Origin: Flavobacterium frigidarium DSM 17623
GTDB lineage: Bacteria > Bacteroidota > Bacteroidia > Flavobacteriales > Flavobacteriaceae
DNA length: 64,000 nucleotides
Direction: 5' to 3'
Assembly (NCBI RefSeq): GCF_000425505.1
Contig: NZ_AUDO01000004.1
Coordinates: 284,242-348,241, forward strand
In this document: positions 56,524 through 64,000 of the stretch, one piece after another
Layout: the number at the start of each line of letters is the position of its first letter
How positions within the stretch are numbered: position 1 is the first letter of the stretch
Notes under the pieces: model-generated
Told to the model about the DNA's origin: nothing
The model's database searches: none
The model's input: the letters and a program-made list of their open reading frames with translations, nothing else
Translations under genes and position numbers: made by a program

Positions 56524-56553
56524 AAAAACTCACTACTTGTTAGCGAGTTTTAT
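56524..56553. other. Hairpin AAAACTC/GAGTTTT before the permease gene
   Basis: AAAACTC-a-CTA and TAG-c-GAGTTTT pair around CTTGT, followed by a short T-rich stretch. It may be a weak terminator for the tsaD-rsmE-DUF4159 unit or a leader hairpin. Confidence 0.45.
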
Positions 56554-56581
56554 TTATATTTATACCTTCAAAAAGGAACTA

Positions 56582-57673
56582 ATGATTACATCAAAAATAA
56601 TATCAAACGGTATTTTAAGAGCACTGTTTACAATCGTGGTAGCCGCGTTATTACTCTATTTTCTGTACCAAATTCAGTCTGTTTTAATTTATTTAATTGT
56701 AGCTTTAATATTAACCTTAATTGGATATCCAATTTTAGATTTCTTCATTAAGCGCTTTAAGTTTAATAACACATTTGCAACGATAGCAACTGTCTTTATC
56801 TTTCTAATCATCATTGGTGGATTCATAATAATGTTCATTCCTCTTATCCTTAATCAAGGGCAAAATTTATCTTTATTAAACACCTCTCAGATTGAACAGA
56901 ATAGTTTACAATTAATAAATCAAATTACCCGCTGGCTAGAGCGTCATCACATTGATTCTGCCAAAATAATGCAAGAAGCAGACATTACTTCAAAACTGAA
57001 TTTTAATTTCATACCCAATTTTTTAAATGCCATCTTAGCCACTTTGAGTAGTTTTGGAATGGGATTAGCCTCTGTATTATTTATTACTTTTTTCTTTTTA
57101 AAAGATAGAAAATCATTCTTATCAACAGCTAGAAAATTAATACCTGATAGTCATGAAGAACAGATTTTGAATTCGATAGAGAAGATAAACAAATTACTTT
57201 CTCGCTATTTTATAGGGCTTTTATTGCAGCTGTTTATTGTATTTATTCTATACTTGATTATTTTACTAATTTTTGGAATTCCCAATCCTATAGTTATCGC
57301 CTTCTTATGTGCAGTGTTAAATATAATTCCATATATAGGTCCGCTAATAGCATCAATTTTGGCCGCTGTTTTAACAATGTTAGCTAATTTAGGTAGTGAT
57401 TTTCAGAGCGAAATATTGCCTACAACAATATATGTTTTAATTGGATTTTGGGTAGTTCAGGTAATCGATAACAATTTATCTCAACCAATTATTTTTTCTA
57501 AAAGTGTTAGTTCGCATCCCTTAGAGATTTTTCTGGTGATATTAATTGCTGGATTTTTATTTGGTGTGCTGGGAATGATCATTGCAGTACCATTATTTAC
57601 AATACTAAAAGTAGTAGCCAAGGAATTTTTCCCTGAAAGTAGAGTAATTCAATTGTTAACTAAAAACATCTAA
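56582..57673 (+). CDS. AI-2E/PerM-family permease
   Basis: A 363-residue membrane protein with about eight helices. The family signature is in the C-terminal half: FGIPNPIVIAFLCAVLNIIPYIGPLIASILAAVL, then IPTTIYVLIGFWVVQVIDNNLSQPIIFSKSV and HPLEIFLVILIAGFLFGVLGMIIAVPLF. Family members have been linked to AI-2 export and to Na+/H+ antiport; which applies is not clear. The frame extends to a TTG at 56537; the ATG at 56582 is better placed. The THUMP-like gene follows at once. Confidence 0.87.
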   Translation: MITSKIISNGILRALFTIVVAALLLYFLYQIQSVLIYLIVALILTLIGYPILDFFIKRFKFNNTFATIATVFIFLIIIGGFIIMFIPLILNQGQNLSLLNTSQIEQNSLQLINQITRWLERHHIDSAKIMQEADITSKLNFNFIPNFLNAILATLSSFGMGLASVLFITFFFLKDRKSFLSTARKLIPDSHEEQILNSIEKINKLLSRYFIGLLLQLFIVFILYLIILLIFGIPNPIVIAFLCAVLNIIPYIGPLIASILAAVLTMLANLGSDFQSEILPTTIYVLIGFWVVQVIDNNLSQPIIFSKSVSSHPLEIFLVILIAGFLFGVLGMIIAVPLFTILKVVAKEFFPESRVIQLLTKNI

Positions 57674-57675
57674 TC

Positions 57676-58854
57676 TTGGGCTTAACGCTATTATCTAACG
57701 ATGTACAAAATTTCATCAATGAAAACATAAATTTTTCTGTATCAAAATTAGCGTTGCAGAAGAATCCGTTTCCAGAGATAGAATGGATCAAAATCATTTC
57801 ACAAATAGAGTCAAAAGCAAAAGCAAAAGACAAATTACCAACTTGGTTTGCTGCTAGTGATATTATTTATCCTTCAAAGATTTCAGTAGAACAAACCTCT
57901 TCAGAAAAAACAGCTGCTTACAAAAGTAGTTTAATCGAAGGTGAGACGCTAATTGATTTAACAGGAGGTTTTGGAGTGGATGATTACTATTTTTCGAAAA
58001 AGTTTAATACTGTAACACACTGCGAAATAAACGAACAATTATCTCAAGTTGTCCAGAATAATTTTAAAAGTTTAGATGTTAAAAATATAGTCTGCAAAGC
58101 TGGTGATAGTTTAAATATACTCAAAGAAAACACTTTAAATTACTCTTGGATATATGTTGATCCGTCCCGCAGAAATGATAGTAAGGGAAAGGTGTTTATG
58201 TTAGAAGACTGCTTACCTAGTGTTCCCGAAAATCTAGATTTTTATTTTGACAAAGCAGAGGCGATACTAATTAAAACAGCTCCCCTTTTAGATTTCACAG
58301 CTGGATTAAATGAACTTAAAAATGTTAAGAAAATTCATGTTGTAGCTTTAGAAAATGAAGTCAAAGAACTACTTTGGGAGCTTCATAAGGGATATGAAGG
58401 CTCTCCTGAAATTTGTACGGCAAATATTGCAAAAGACAAAGTTGATACCTTCAGCTTTATTATGGGGGAACAAAATAGCTCATTTAATTTCGATGTTCCT
58501 CGAAAATATTTATACGAACCAAACAGCGCTATAATGAAATCTGGAGGTTTTGAAGAAGTTGCCTCTCAATTTAAATTGAGTAAACTTCATAAACATTCGC
58601 ATCTTTACACCTCAGAATCTTTAATTGATTTTCCTGGAAGAGTTTTCGAAATTGAGAAGTGTTTTCAATACAATAAGTCTAACATGAGTGCGTACTTAAA
58701 AAACACACAAGCAAATGTGACTGTTAGAAATTTTCCTGAGACAGTTGAAAACATTAGAAAGAAATGGAAAATAAAAGATGGCGGAAATAGATACAGCTTT
58801 TTTACTACTGACTTCTTAGAGAATAAAATTGTTATAATTTGTAGTAAAGTATAA
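57676..58854 (+). CDS. THUMP-like SAM-dependent methyltransferase (PG_1098 type)
   Basis: A 392-residue protein with a class I methyltransferase core: LIDLTGGFGVDDYYFSKKF (SAM motif), HCEINEQL and WIYVDPSRRND. The C-terminal domain resembles the THUMP/ferredoxin-like end of the Porphyromonas PG_1098 family. The substrate is probably RNA. The start is TTG at 57676, only 2 bp after the permease stop, so translation is probably coupled. Confidence 0.85.
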   Translation: MGLTLLSNDVQNFINENINFSVSKLALQKNPFPEIEWIKIISQIESKAKAKDKLPTWFAASDIIYPSKISVEQTSSEKTAAYKSSLIEGETLIDLTGGFGVDDYYFSKKFNTVTHCEINEQLSQVVQNNFKSLDVKNIVCKAGDSLNILKENTLNYSWIYVDPSRRNDSKGKVFMLEDCLPSVPENLDFYFDKAEAILIKTAPLLDFTAGLNELKNVKKIHVVALENEVKELLWELHKGYEGSPEICTANIAKDKVDTFSFIMGEQNSSFNFDVPRKYLYEPNSAIMKSGGFEEVASQFKLSKLHKHSHLYTSESLIDFPGRVFEIEKCFQYNKSNMSAYLKNTQANVTVRNFPETVENIRKKWKIKDGGNRYSFFTTDFLENKIVIICSKV

Positions 58855-58887
58855 TCTATTTACAACACATTTTACTAATCGTAGTAC

Positions 58888-59541
58888 CTAGTTGCAATCC
58901 CACTTGGCGTTAGATACGGGATCTTTTAAGGCTGACTTTAGATTATAATGCCACCATTCAGAATCAAAAGACTGAAACCCGCTAGCAGCCATAATTTTCT
59001 TTAAAAATTTTCTGTTAGAAATTACATCTGTAGGTAAGTTAATATATTTATGACTAGCCTCTATACCAAAAAAGTCAAAGTCTGTTCCCATAGGAACCGC
59101 TTCACCATCTAAATTTACTAAGGTGATATCAACCGCACCTCCCCTATTGTGAATCGAACCCTTACTAGGATCTGCAACGTACTTGGGATTAGGTACAATG
59201 GTCCACATTCGTTTTTGAATATCTAGCGGTCTATAACAGTCGTACAATTTGATTTGGAACCCTTTTCTTATAAAAGCATTGTTTGCTTTTATCAAAGCTT
59301 TCACGGTCTTATACCTTATTAGACACTCAGCACAATCATAAACCTGAGCTTTCAAAAAATTATTATCAGTAGCGTATCTCATATCATAAATAAAATCAGA
59401 ACTATAGTCCTTCAAATTCACGAAGGTAGTATCACTAATTTCATCGACGGTTGCTATCTTGTTTAATGGTGCTTGACAGTATCCAATAATACTTATCATC
59501 AAAAAGAATAGGGTATTAATAATGCATGATTTTGATTTCAT
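58888..59541 (-). CDS. VanX-like D-alanyl-D-alanine dipeptidase
   Basis: A 217-residue exported M15 peptidase. The signal is at the N terminus (INTLFFLMISIIGYCQ). The zinc motif SIHNRGGAVD (SxHxxGxAxD) and the second motif SEWWHY (ExxWH) mark the D-Ala-D-Ala dipeptidase subfamily. It cleaves D-Ala-D-Ala, probably to recycle wall fragments rather than for vancomycin resistance, since no VanH/VanA genes are present. It is 25 bp after the nitroreductase gene. Confidence 0.9.
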   Translation of the reverse strand: MKSKSCIINTLFFLMISIIGYCQAPLNKIATVDEISDTTFVNLKDYSSDFIYDMRYATDNNFLKAQVYDCAECLIRYKTVKALIKANNAFIRKGFQIKLYDCYRPLDIQKRMWTIVPNPKYVADPSKGSIHNRGGAVDITLVNLDGEAVPMGTDFDFFGIEASHKYINLPTDVISNRKFLKKIMAASGFQSFDSEWWHYNLKSALKDPVSNAKWDCN

Positions 59542-59566
59542 AAATAATTTTATAAGTTTTGATTTA

Positions 59567-60124
59567 TTATTCTAGCCAAGTCGTTTTTTCTTCAATTCCC
59601 CCTGGTTCTCGTTCTGGAGGAGCCATATCGTAGTGCCCCATATAAAAGAATCCAAGACAAGTCTCATTTTCTTCTAGATCGAAGAATTCATTAGCATGCA
59701 AAATTAAATTTGGAGAACTCCAGTACGCACCTATTTCTAGTTCTGTTGCCATAAGCCACATGTTTTGAACAGACATAGCTACTGCAGCTATCTCCTCCCA
59801 CTCTGGCAAAGTTTGTTTAACATCGCGCTGCATGCAAATAGCGATTATAACATTAGCTTTATTTGCATTATTTTTAATTTTTTCAAATTTAAATTCTGAG
59901 AACGAAGAAGCTGTACTTTTAAACTTGTTTGCTAAGAACAGACCTAGTTCCTCTTTCTTTTTACCTGTTAAAACTTTAAACCTCCAGGGTTCGGTACGTT
60001 TATGGGTTGGAGCCCAATTTGCAGCATTTAGTATTTTTTTAATATTATCCTTTGAAATAATTTTGTCATTATATTGGTTAGGCATTATAGACCGCCTCGA
60101 TTTTATAATTTCGAACAAATTCAT
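59567..60124 (-). CDS. Nitroreductase-family FMN oxidoreductase
   Basis: A 185-residue nitroreductase-fold protein of the YdjA-like short class: KSRRSIMPNQYNDKIISKDNIKKILNAANWAPTHKRTEPWRF carries the FMN phosphate contacts, and WSSPNLILHANEFFDLEENETCLGFFYMGHYD is the C-terminal part. It reduces nitroaromatics or quinones with NAD(P)H. The natural substrate is unknown. Co-transcribed with the VanX-like gene. Confidence 0.88.
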   Translation of the reverse strand: MNLFEIIKSRRSIMPNQYNDKIISKDNIKKILNAANWAPTHKRTEPWRFKVLTGKKKEELGLFLANKFKSTASSFSEFKFEKIKNNANKANVIIAICMQRDVKQTLPEWEEIAAVAMSVQNMWLMATELEIGAYWSSPNLILHANEFFDLEENETCLGFFYMGHYDMAPPEREPGGIEEKTTWLE

Positions 60125-60593
60125 TAGTAGTAGTTTTAAATATTGTTAAAGATAGCAAAACATATAAACTTAGAATAAGCGATGTTTATAAAAGATGATA
60201 ATAAATAAACCAATAGATAAAACTATAATACGAGAAGAAATTAGAATTCCTAAAAATAAAACGATACAGCAATCAATGTCCGATACAATGAAACTTCATC
60301 ATATTTCTAAAGCTGTTTTAAACAAGAGTATTATTGACGTACAAATGACATTTGAATTCAAACAAATACAGATTCCAAAAACGCTGAAAATCTAGATCTC
60401 GAAATTAACGTCTCAAATTCCTTTTAGGAAAGCTATACGATATTTCATTATTGCAAGTAAGAAGCTTACCAAACAACCAAACCAAAAATAAATTTATAAT
60501 TTATTTTTTAGTTCTAATCTAATTCACAATAGCAAACTCAGGTGATACCATAAAAACAAAAAACCCGAAACTTACGTTTCGGGTTTCTTTCGC
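60125..60593. other. Interval of 469 bp without a supported gene
   Basis: A 66-codon frame (60195-60395, plus) begins with ATG but has no recognisable motif and no clear ribosome site. An AT-only palindrome AAAAATAAATTTATAATTT (60484-60509) and the tRNA terminator at 60562 lie further on. Confidence 0.5.
60562..60587 (-). terminator. Terminator of the tRNA-Ser gene
   Basis: AAACCCGAAAC and GTTTCGGGTTT pair around TTAC; on the minus strand T residues follow. Confidence 0.85.
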
Positions 60594-60677
60594 GGAGAAA
60601 GAGGGATTCGAACCCCCGGACCTGTTACAGTCAACAGTTTTCAAGACTGCCGCATTCGACCGCTCTGCCATTTCTCC
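60594..60677 (-). tRNA. tRNA-Ser (anticodon TGA)
   Basis: Read on the minus strand, GGAGAAA (5') pairs with TTTCTCC (3'), the T-arm has GGTTCGAATCC, and the anticodon loop CTTGAAA gives TGA. The 84-nt length with a long variable arm is typical of tRNA-Ser. A -7 element TAAATTTG (60709-60716, minus) lies 32 bp upstream. Confidence 0.96.
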
Positions 60678-60846
60678 AATATATTGCCACCATTACTGAT
60701 TGCGAGTGCAAATTTAAACATTTATTTCACTTAAAAAATATAATTAGAGAATATTTTTGAAAAAAAAATAACACCACTCAGCTAAAGCATATTAAGTCCA
60801 ACATAATGAAGTAATTAGGGGTACAATCAATTTATGTAAAAATAAA

Positions 60847-60877
60847 AGCCAGTAAAAACAAACTTGTTTTGACTGGC
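60847..60877 (-). terminator. Terminator after the CAP-domain gene
   Basis: AGCCAGT and ACTGGCT pair, extended by AAAACA/TGTTTT, with a T-rich run on the minus strand. Confidence 0.75.
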
Positions 60878-60935
60878 TCCTTAAATATGAAAGCAATTCA
60901 TTATTTAATAATTATGATTTAACCCAAACATAAAC

Positions 60936-61448
60936 CTAAATTTTAGCAAATATATTAGTATAGTATTTCTTACCAGTAACACTGTCTTTTTTAATTGCAA
61001 GTCCAAAGTGAGTGAAGTTCCCTTCAATATTTTTTTTGTGTGATTCACTATTCAACCAAGCCTTTAAAGCTCCTTCCGGTGTGTTGTAATTATAAGCTAT
61101 GTTCTCACCTACTTTGCTAGCATCAAGAACTTCGATTATATTTTGACTACGTGCAACAAAATCGTCATGATTAACGACATTATTACTAATCATGTAGAAA
61201 TCGTGCTCCTCAGATTTGAAAGAAATATGGTTGATTGTTTTCAATGCATTTAAACCTACACTAACTCTGTATTCGTTAATTAGCTCCATCGCTTTCAATT
61301 CTTCTGCACTATATATATAGGTAGAAACTTCTTTTGATTTTGCAATTGCGTTAGCTGTAACTGCACCTTCACTTGAATCAGATGAACAAGAATTCATAGT
61401 AAAAATAACTGATCCTAATAATAATAAACTAAGTAATTTTGCTTTCAT
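60936..61448 (-). CDS. CAP-domain (SCP/PR1-like) lipoprotein
   Basis: A 170-residue lipoprotein: MKAKLLSLLLLGSVIFTMNSC with Cys21 as lipidation site, then a CAP domain with the NEYRVSVGLNALK start, SEEHDFYMISNNVVNHDDF (histidines near the cleft), GENIAYNYNTPEGALKAWLNSESHKKNI and YYTNIFAKI. CAP proteins are secreted in all domains of life; the bacterial function is largely unknown. It stands alone with its own terminator next to a gene-poor region. Confidence 0.86.
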   Translation of the reverse strand: MKAKLLSLLLLGSVIFTMNSCSSDSSEGAVTANAIAKSKEVSTYIYSAEELKAMELINEYRVSVGLNALKTINHISFKSEEHDFYMISNNVVNHDDFVARSQNIIEVLDASKVGENIAYNYNTPEGALKAWLNSESHKKNIEGNFTHFGLAIKKDSVTGKKYYTNIFAKI

Positions 61449-61863
61449 AATATTTATATTTAAACGTTAAAGAATTTAAAGTTTTAAATTCTCCGACTGA
61501 TTAATAATGTTTGTCTGTTGTCAAATATATAAACTTTTATCGTTTAAACGTACATTTAATCGACAAACTACATTATTTTATTATTATCTTAAGTATAAAG
61601 CTACAAAATCAAAGTTATTTTTTAAATTTAGCACTGTTAAAATATTTATAATATATAGACGTCCGCAAAATTTACTTAATGTAAAAAGATAAAATTAGAT
61701 TTAGAAAAATGAACTAGAATAGAAGGAGCTTATTAAAAATCTATAAGTTTCAAAATGTCCATTTAAAATTATAACACCTAATCTATCGTGTAATTAAGAT
61801 TCCATAATATAATTGTTCCCATATTTTAAAATCAAAATTATTCTATAATTCAAAACCTATTAA

Positions 61864-62450
61864 ATCACCACAGTTCAGGAAAATATTAAGTTAATACGGA
61901 AAACACAACAAAGCTGTCAGCAATATTAGGCCGGAAATTAAAATGGAACATACTCATACGCTTGCTTAATTACGAAAAGAAATACATCATATGGAAAGAA
62001 ATATTTTCATTAAAATCTGAGTTGAAATCTTTGATGACAAACTGCATTCAGTTCTCAAGTAAAAGAAGTTCTATAATTTTCATTATTAAATTAAATCCTT
62101 GGTCGAAAATTACACGAGGAAATATCTAAAATTTAAATAATTGACTGCATTAAAACTGCTTCTAGAACTTGAAAAGACTGAGGAATTTGAACTATATTGT
62201 TATAACTGGACAAATTATAAGTAAAATTAAAATGGGACTATCAAAAAAAAATATATAAAACTTACAATTGTATAAGCAACCGTATGAACAATATAAAATA
62301 TGAGATAGATAAAAATTTATAATCCGTCAAATCTTGTTTCAGATTGAGGTGAAATGATGTTAGGTACTAGCCCAAATAAAATGATTGAACTTTAGATCGA
62401 AAAATTAATATATCTGCAGAAAATTGAGTTCGCCCTTAACAAAGACAAAC
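61864..62450 (+). pseudogene. Possible decayed HTH (XRE/S24-like) regulator
   Basis: The plus strand from 61867 translates as TTVQENIKLIRKTQQ, which fits the first helix of XRE-type regulators in Bacteroidota, but the frame then breaks. Later pieces in other frames (for example LTALKLLLELEKTEEFELY near 62140-62200 and IEKLIYLQKIEFALNKDKR near 62396-62450) keep amphipathic, coiled-coil-like character. Total spacing fits a 200-250-residue protein. The call is tentative: no single stretch is long enough to prove homology. Confidence 0.3.
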
Positions 62451-62535
62451 GGTAAAATTAATTTATGCCTAATTTGATTAAATTTTAATAATCTGAAAGG
62501 AGAAGCAGAAATTGTATAAAAAAGTTAAAGAACTG

Positions 62536-62636
62536 GGGCGTGACCTTATAGGTCGGGCTATCCGTTTTATCTTTTATATTATTTACCTAAATATAGAGTA
62601 AACAAAATAAAAGGATACCATTTCTATCCCTCACGC
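62536..62636. repeat. Structured inverted-repeat element, copy C
   Basis: Closing stem GCGTG (62538-62542)/CACGC (62632-62636); a small hairpin GACC-TTATA-GGTC (62542-62554); half-site GGGCTATCCGTTTTATC; a hairpin ATCTTTTAT/ATAAAAGGAT; half-site ending TTTCTATCCC. The order is the same as in copy B, but the inner arms differ in sequence and still pair. Confidence 0.75.
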
Positions 62637-62814
62637 ATTTAACAAAACAAAATTACCAACAAATATTAGGATGAGAAAGTAAAAAAATGCAATCAATTAC
62701 GTTTGAAAAATTTCTAAAACTTACTTATAGCAGCTAGCAAGATTTAGAATTAATATCAAAATAAGTTACATATAAAAACAGACTCTACATGATGATATAA
62801 AATAGAATTTTCGA

Positions 62815-62875
62815 TTGAGGACTAGAACTCAAGAAGAACAGTTAACTACCCTGCATTATACAACTTTCAAGTGAA
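62815..62875 (-). pseudogene. tRNA-Asn-like relic
   Basis: On the plus strand GAGGACTAGAACTC matches a reversed T-arm, AACAGTTAAC with a later CTG matches the reversed anticodon arm of tRNA-Asn(GTT), and TATACAACT matches the reversed D-arm. Arms no longer pair well, so it cannot be functional. Recognised from remembered tRNA consensus, so moderate confidence only. Confidence 0.35.
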
Positions 62876-62910
62876 CAAACTCTTTCGTTAAGAATAGGTT
62901 TCTTGAAAAA

Positions 62911-63005
62911 AGACGACGACTCCCGATAGCTATCGGGACTCCCACATAATAAAAGTATTCCCGAAGTATTGGAACTCCGGCGGGCTTAACTACTTTGTCT
63001 GTATT
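62911..63005 (-). pseudogene. 5S rRNA-like relic 1 with palindromic insertion
   Basis: On the minus strand AGTTAAGCCCGCC, then TTATGTGGGAG and GTCGTCG follow in the order of the 3' two-thirds of a flavobacterial 5S rRNA. Between TGGGAG and GTCGTC, where 5S has only AGTAG, stands the 18-bp palindrome TCCCGATAGCTATCGGGA. A second insertion-like segment (TTCCAATACTTCGGGAA) interrupts the middle. Not functional as it stands. Confidence 0.55.
62914..62950. repeat. 37-bp direct repeat, copy 1
   Basis: Identical over 37 bp to 63089-63125; contains the perfect palindrome TCCCGATAGCTATCGGGA at 62921-62938. Confidence 0.9.
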
Positions 63006-63043
63006 ACATTTTATCTATTATCTTTTTCAAAAAACTCTTATAC

Positions 63044-63076
63044 GAAAAAACCCGTATCCGATTAGGATAAGGGTTC
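63044..63076 (-). terminator. Terminator after 5S-like relic 2
   Basis: On the minus strand AACCCTTATCC pairs with GGATACGGGTT, followed by T residues. It sits where an rRNA operon terminator would. Confidence 0.65.
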
Positions 63077-63078
63077 TT

Positions 63079-63170
63079 TAAAGAAAGGCGACGACTCCCG
63101 ATAGCTATCGGGACTCCCACATAATCTCAGTACTCTTAAATTTCAACACTCAATCGAACTTGAATACTCT
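63079..63170 (-). pseudogene. 5S rRNA-like relic 2 with palindromic insertion
   Basis: On the minus strand AGTACTGAGATTATGTGGGAG, the palindrome, then GTCGTCGCCTTTCTTTAAAG match the 3' end of a 5S gene and its downstream flank. The 5' two-thirds (to about 63170) are badly diverged. The same 18-bp palindrome stands at the same place as in relic 1. Confidence 0.5.
63089..63125. repeat. 37-bp direct repeat, copy 2
   Basis: Identical to 62914-62950, 175 bp further on; weaker similarity continues for about 25 bp to the left. Confidence 0.9.
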
Positions 63171-63208
63171 GATCACATTAAATTTTATTTGTTTAAAAAA
63201 AAACTATT

Positions 63209-64000
63209 TGTCTCGTCCTGAATAACCAATACAGATTATTAGACAAAAATATTTAATTAAACACTTGCAAAAACGTTTTTGCAAGTGTTTTTTGTTTTAT
63301 ATGTCCTCATTTTAATCTGACTTTGTAAATGCATTTTGTTTGGAGTCAGCATATAATTAGAATAATGAGGCCTTAATTCATTGTATATATTGACTGATTC
63401 TTTGACAATTTTTCTCATGATGTTTAAATCTAAATTGTATTTATCAATCATGAATTCCTGTTTTAATATTCCGTTTATTCTTTCAGCTACAGCATTTTCA
63501 TATGGGTCAGAGTTTTGCGTCATACTTGGTAGTATTCCGTTTTTATTTAAAGTGTTTTGATAAGCATTCGCACAATATTGCAATCCTCTATCTGAATGAT
63601 GAATAAATGGTGTTTCATTGCTCATTCTCTGCTTTATAGCCATATTTAGAGCCTTAACACTGCTTTCTGTATTCATACTGTTAGCAACATAATATCCCAT
63701 TATTTTCTTAGAATATGCATCGGTAACTAGACTCAAATAACACGGCTTTTCTCGTTTTCCAATATAGGTTATATCTGAAACCCAAACTTGATTGGGTCTA
63801 TTTATTTCTAAACCTAGAATTAGGTTGCGATGCTTTCTAAATCGATGATGAGAGTTAGTGGTTACGTGATAACTGCGCTTTGGTTGAATTAGTAAATGAT
63901 TCGCTCTAAGTATATCAAATAACTTATCTCTCCCTATTTTCATTGATTTAAGATCATCTATCAATAAATGATATGATTTCTTACCACCAAGTCTAGGCAT
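63209..64000 (-). mobile_element. IS3-family insertion sequence, copy 2 (partial, runs off window)
   Basis: The left inverted repeat TGTCTCGTCCTGAATAACC starts at 63209, and the orfB stop lies 48 bp inside, exactly as in copy 1. The right end and orfA are beyond the window. Target duplication cannot be checked. Confidence 0.93.
63257..64000 (-). CDS. IS3-family transposase OrfB (partial, 5' end outside window)
   Basis: At least 247 C-terminal residues of OrfB: VWVSDITYIG, HHSDRGLQY and NAVAERINGIL give an intact DDE triad. It differs from copy 1 at about 24 of 247 positions. The frame is open to the window edge, so the true start lies further on. The 3' codons form a perfect inverted repeat CACTTGCAAAAAC/GTTTTTGCAAGTG. 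Confidence 0.92.
   Translation of the reverse strand: MPRLGGKKSYHLLIDDLKSMKIGRDKLFDILRANHLLIQPKRSYHVTTNSHHRFRKHRNLILGLEINRPNQVWVSDITYIGKREKPCYLSLVTDAYSKKIMGYYVANSMNTESSVKALNMAIKQRMSNETPFIHHSDRGLQYCANAYQNTLNKNGILPSMTQNSDPYENAVAERINGILKQEFMIDKYNLDLNIMRKIVKESVNIYNELRPHYSNYMLTPNKMHLQSQIKMRTYKTKNTCKNVFASV

Larger units (their letters stand above)
61449..63208. other. Gene-poor region of about 1.76 kb
   Basis: No frame longer than about 61 codons and no recognisable protein. It holds a possible decayed regulator, structured repeat copy C, a tRNA-like relic and two 5S-like relics. Stop codons are dense in all frames, as in decaying DNA. Confidence 0.7.

Noticed and set aside
58888..59541. Vancomycin-resistance cassette
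   Set aside because: No vanH, vanA-type ligase or vanRS genes nearby; the ddl at 3642 is an ordinary ligase far away.
60195..60395. 66-codon plus-strand frame between the nitroreductase and tRNA-Ser genes
   Set aside because: No motif, no clear ribosome site, biased low-complexity composition and no neighbour suggesting a function; listed only as part of the gene-free interval.
62914..63125. CRISPR-like pair of direct repeats
   Set aside because: Only two repeats, a 138-bp gap, no cas genes, and the repeats match 5S rRNA; not a CRISPR array.

Overview
The window comes from the chromosome of an AT-rich member of the Bacteroidota, almost certainly a Flavobacteriaceae species close to Flavobacterium. 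The signs are the gene families (bshA bacillithiol synthesis, RluA-type synthase beside a PASTA protein, MiaE-like hydroxylase, THUMP-like methyltransferase, DUF4159, GH3/beta-lactamase fusion), lipoproteins with short lipoboxes, and many promoters of the Bacteroidota form TTTG-N19-TAnnTTTG. Most of the window is ordinary, densely packed housekeeping sequence.

Layout. 1-485: tail of a Fic-domain protein whose catalytic motif is degenerate. 583-6479: pcm; rluD with a PASTA protein (minus); ddl, a DUF421 membrane protein, coaD and a PhnA-domain protein (plus). 6631-6797: a candidate small RNA with its own promoter and terminator. 6891-10694: a lipoprotein, an atypical SDR whose 3' end carries a complete IS3-family element (8738-10125, GGA target duplication), and a GNAT acetyltransferase. 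10760-13611: hybrid-style signalling group (sensor kinase, receiver protein, AraC-type regulator). 13807-24001: miaE, glyA, fahA, transaldolase, SDR, SRP RNA, glutamine cyclotransferase, coiled-coil membrane protein, arginase-family enzyme, DEAD-box helicase. 24082-32880: two DAACS transporters, aroC, LpxH-like phosphoesterase, a small outer-membrane protein, bshA and a Zn/Cd P-type ATPase. 33102-42181: a long minus-strand run for envelope and electron transfer (two amidases, MCE protein, membrane Fe-S protein, CCG-domain protein, conserved protein, GH3/serine hydrolase). 42261-48894: LptD-like protein, ridA, then mgsA, GlcNAc-kinase-like, gapA and pfkA, a glycolysis group. 49245-60124: TamB-like giant, tsaD, rsmE, DUF4159, AI-2E permease, THUMP-like methyltransferase, VanX-like dipeptidase, nitroreductase. 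60594-64000: tRNA-Ser, a CAP-domain lipoprotein, then about 1.75 kb without intact genes, and a second, partial IS3 copy running off the end.

The envelope theme is strong: ddl, the VanX-like dipeptidase, two N-acetylmuramoyl-L-alanine amidases, the GH3 fusion, the GlcNAc kinase, MCE, LptD, TamB and LpxH-like proteins all concern peptidoglycan or outer-membrane building and recycling.

The least ordinary signals are in non-coding DNA. (a) A family of structured inverted-repeat elements occurs at 3497-3561, 17979-18073 and 62536-62636; two copies keep a closing GCGTG/CACGC stem while their internal hairpin arms differ in sequence but remain self-complementary. (b) The gene-poor end holds two 5S rRNA-like relics in tandem, each carrying the same 18-bp perfect palindrome at the same site, next to a tRNA-Asn-like relic and a possible decayed HTH regulator. 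(c) The 6.6 kb small-RNA candidate. (d) The IS insertion at 8738 has replaced the last two codons of its host gene by five supplied by the element's terminal repeat.
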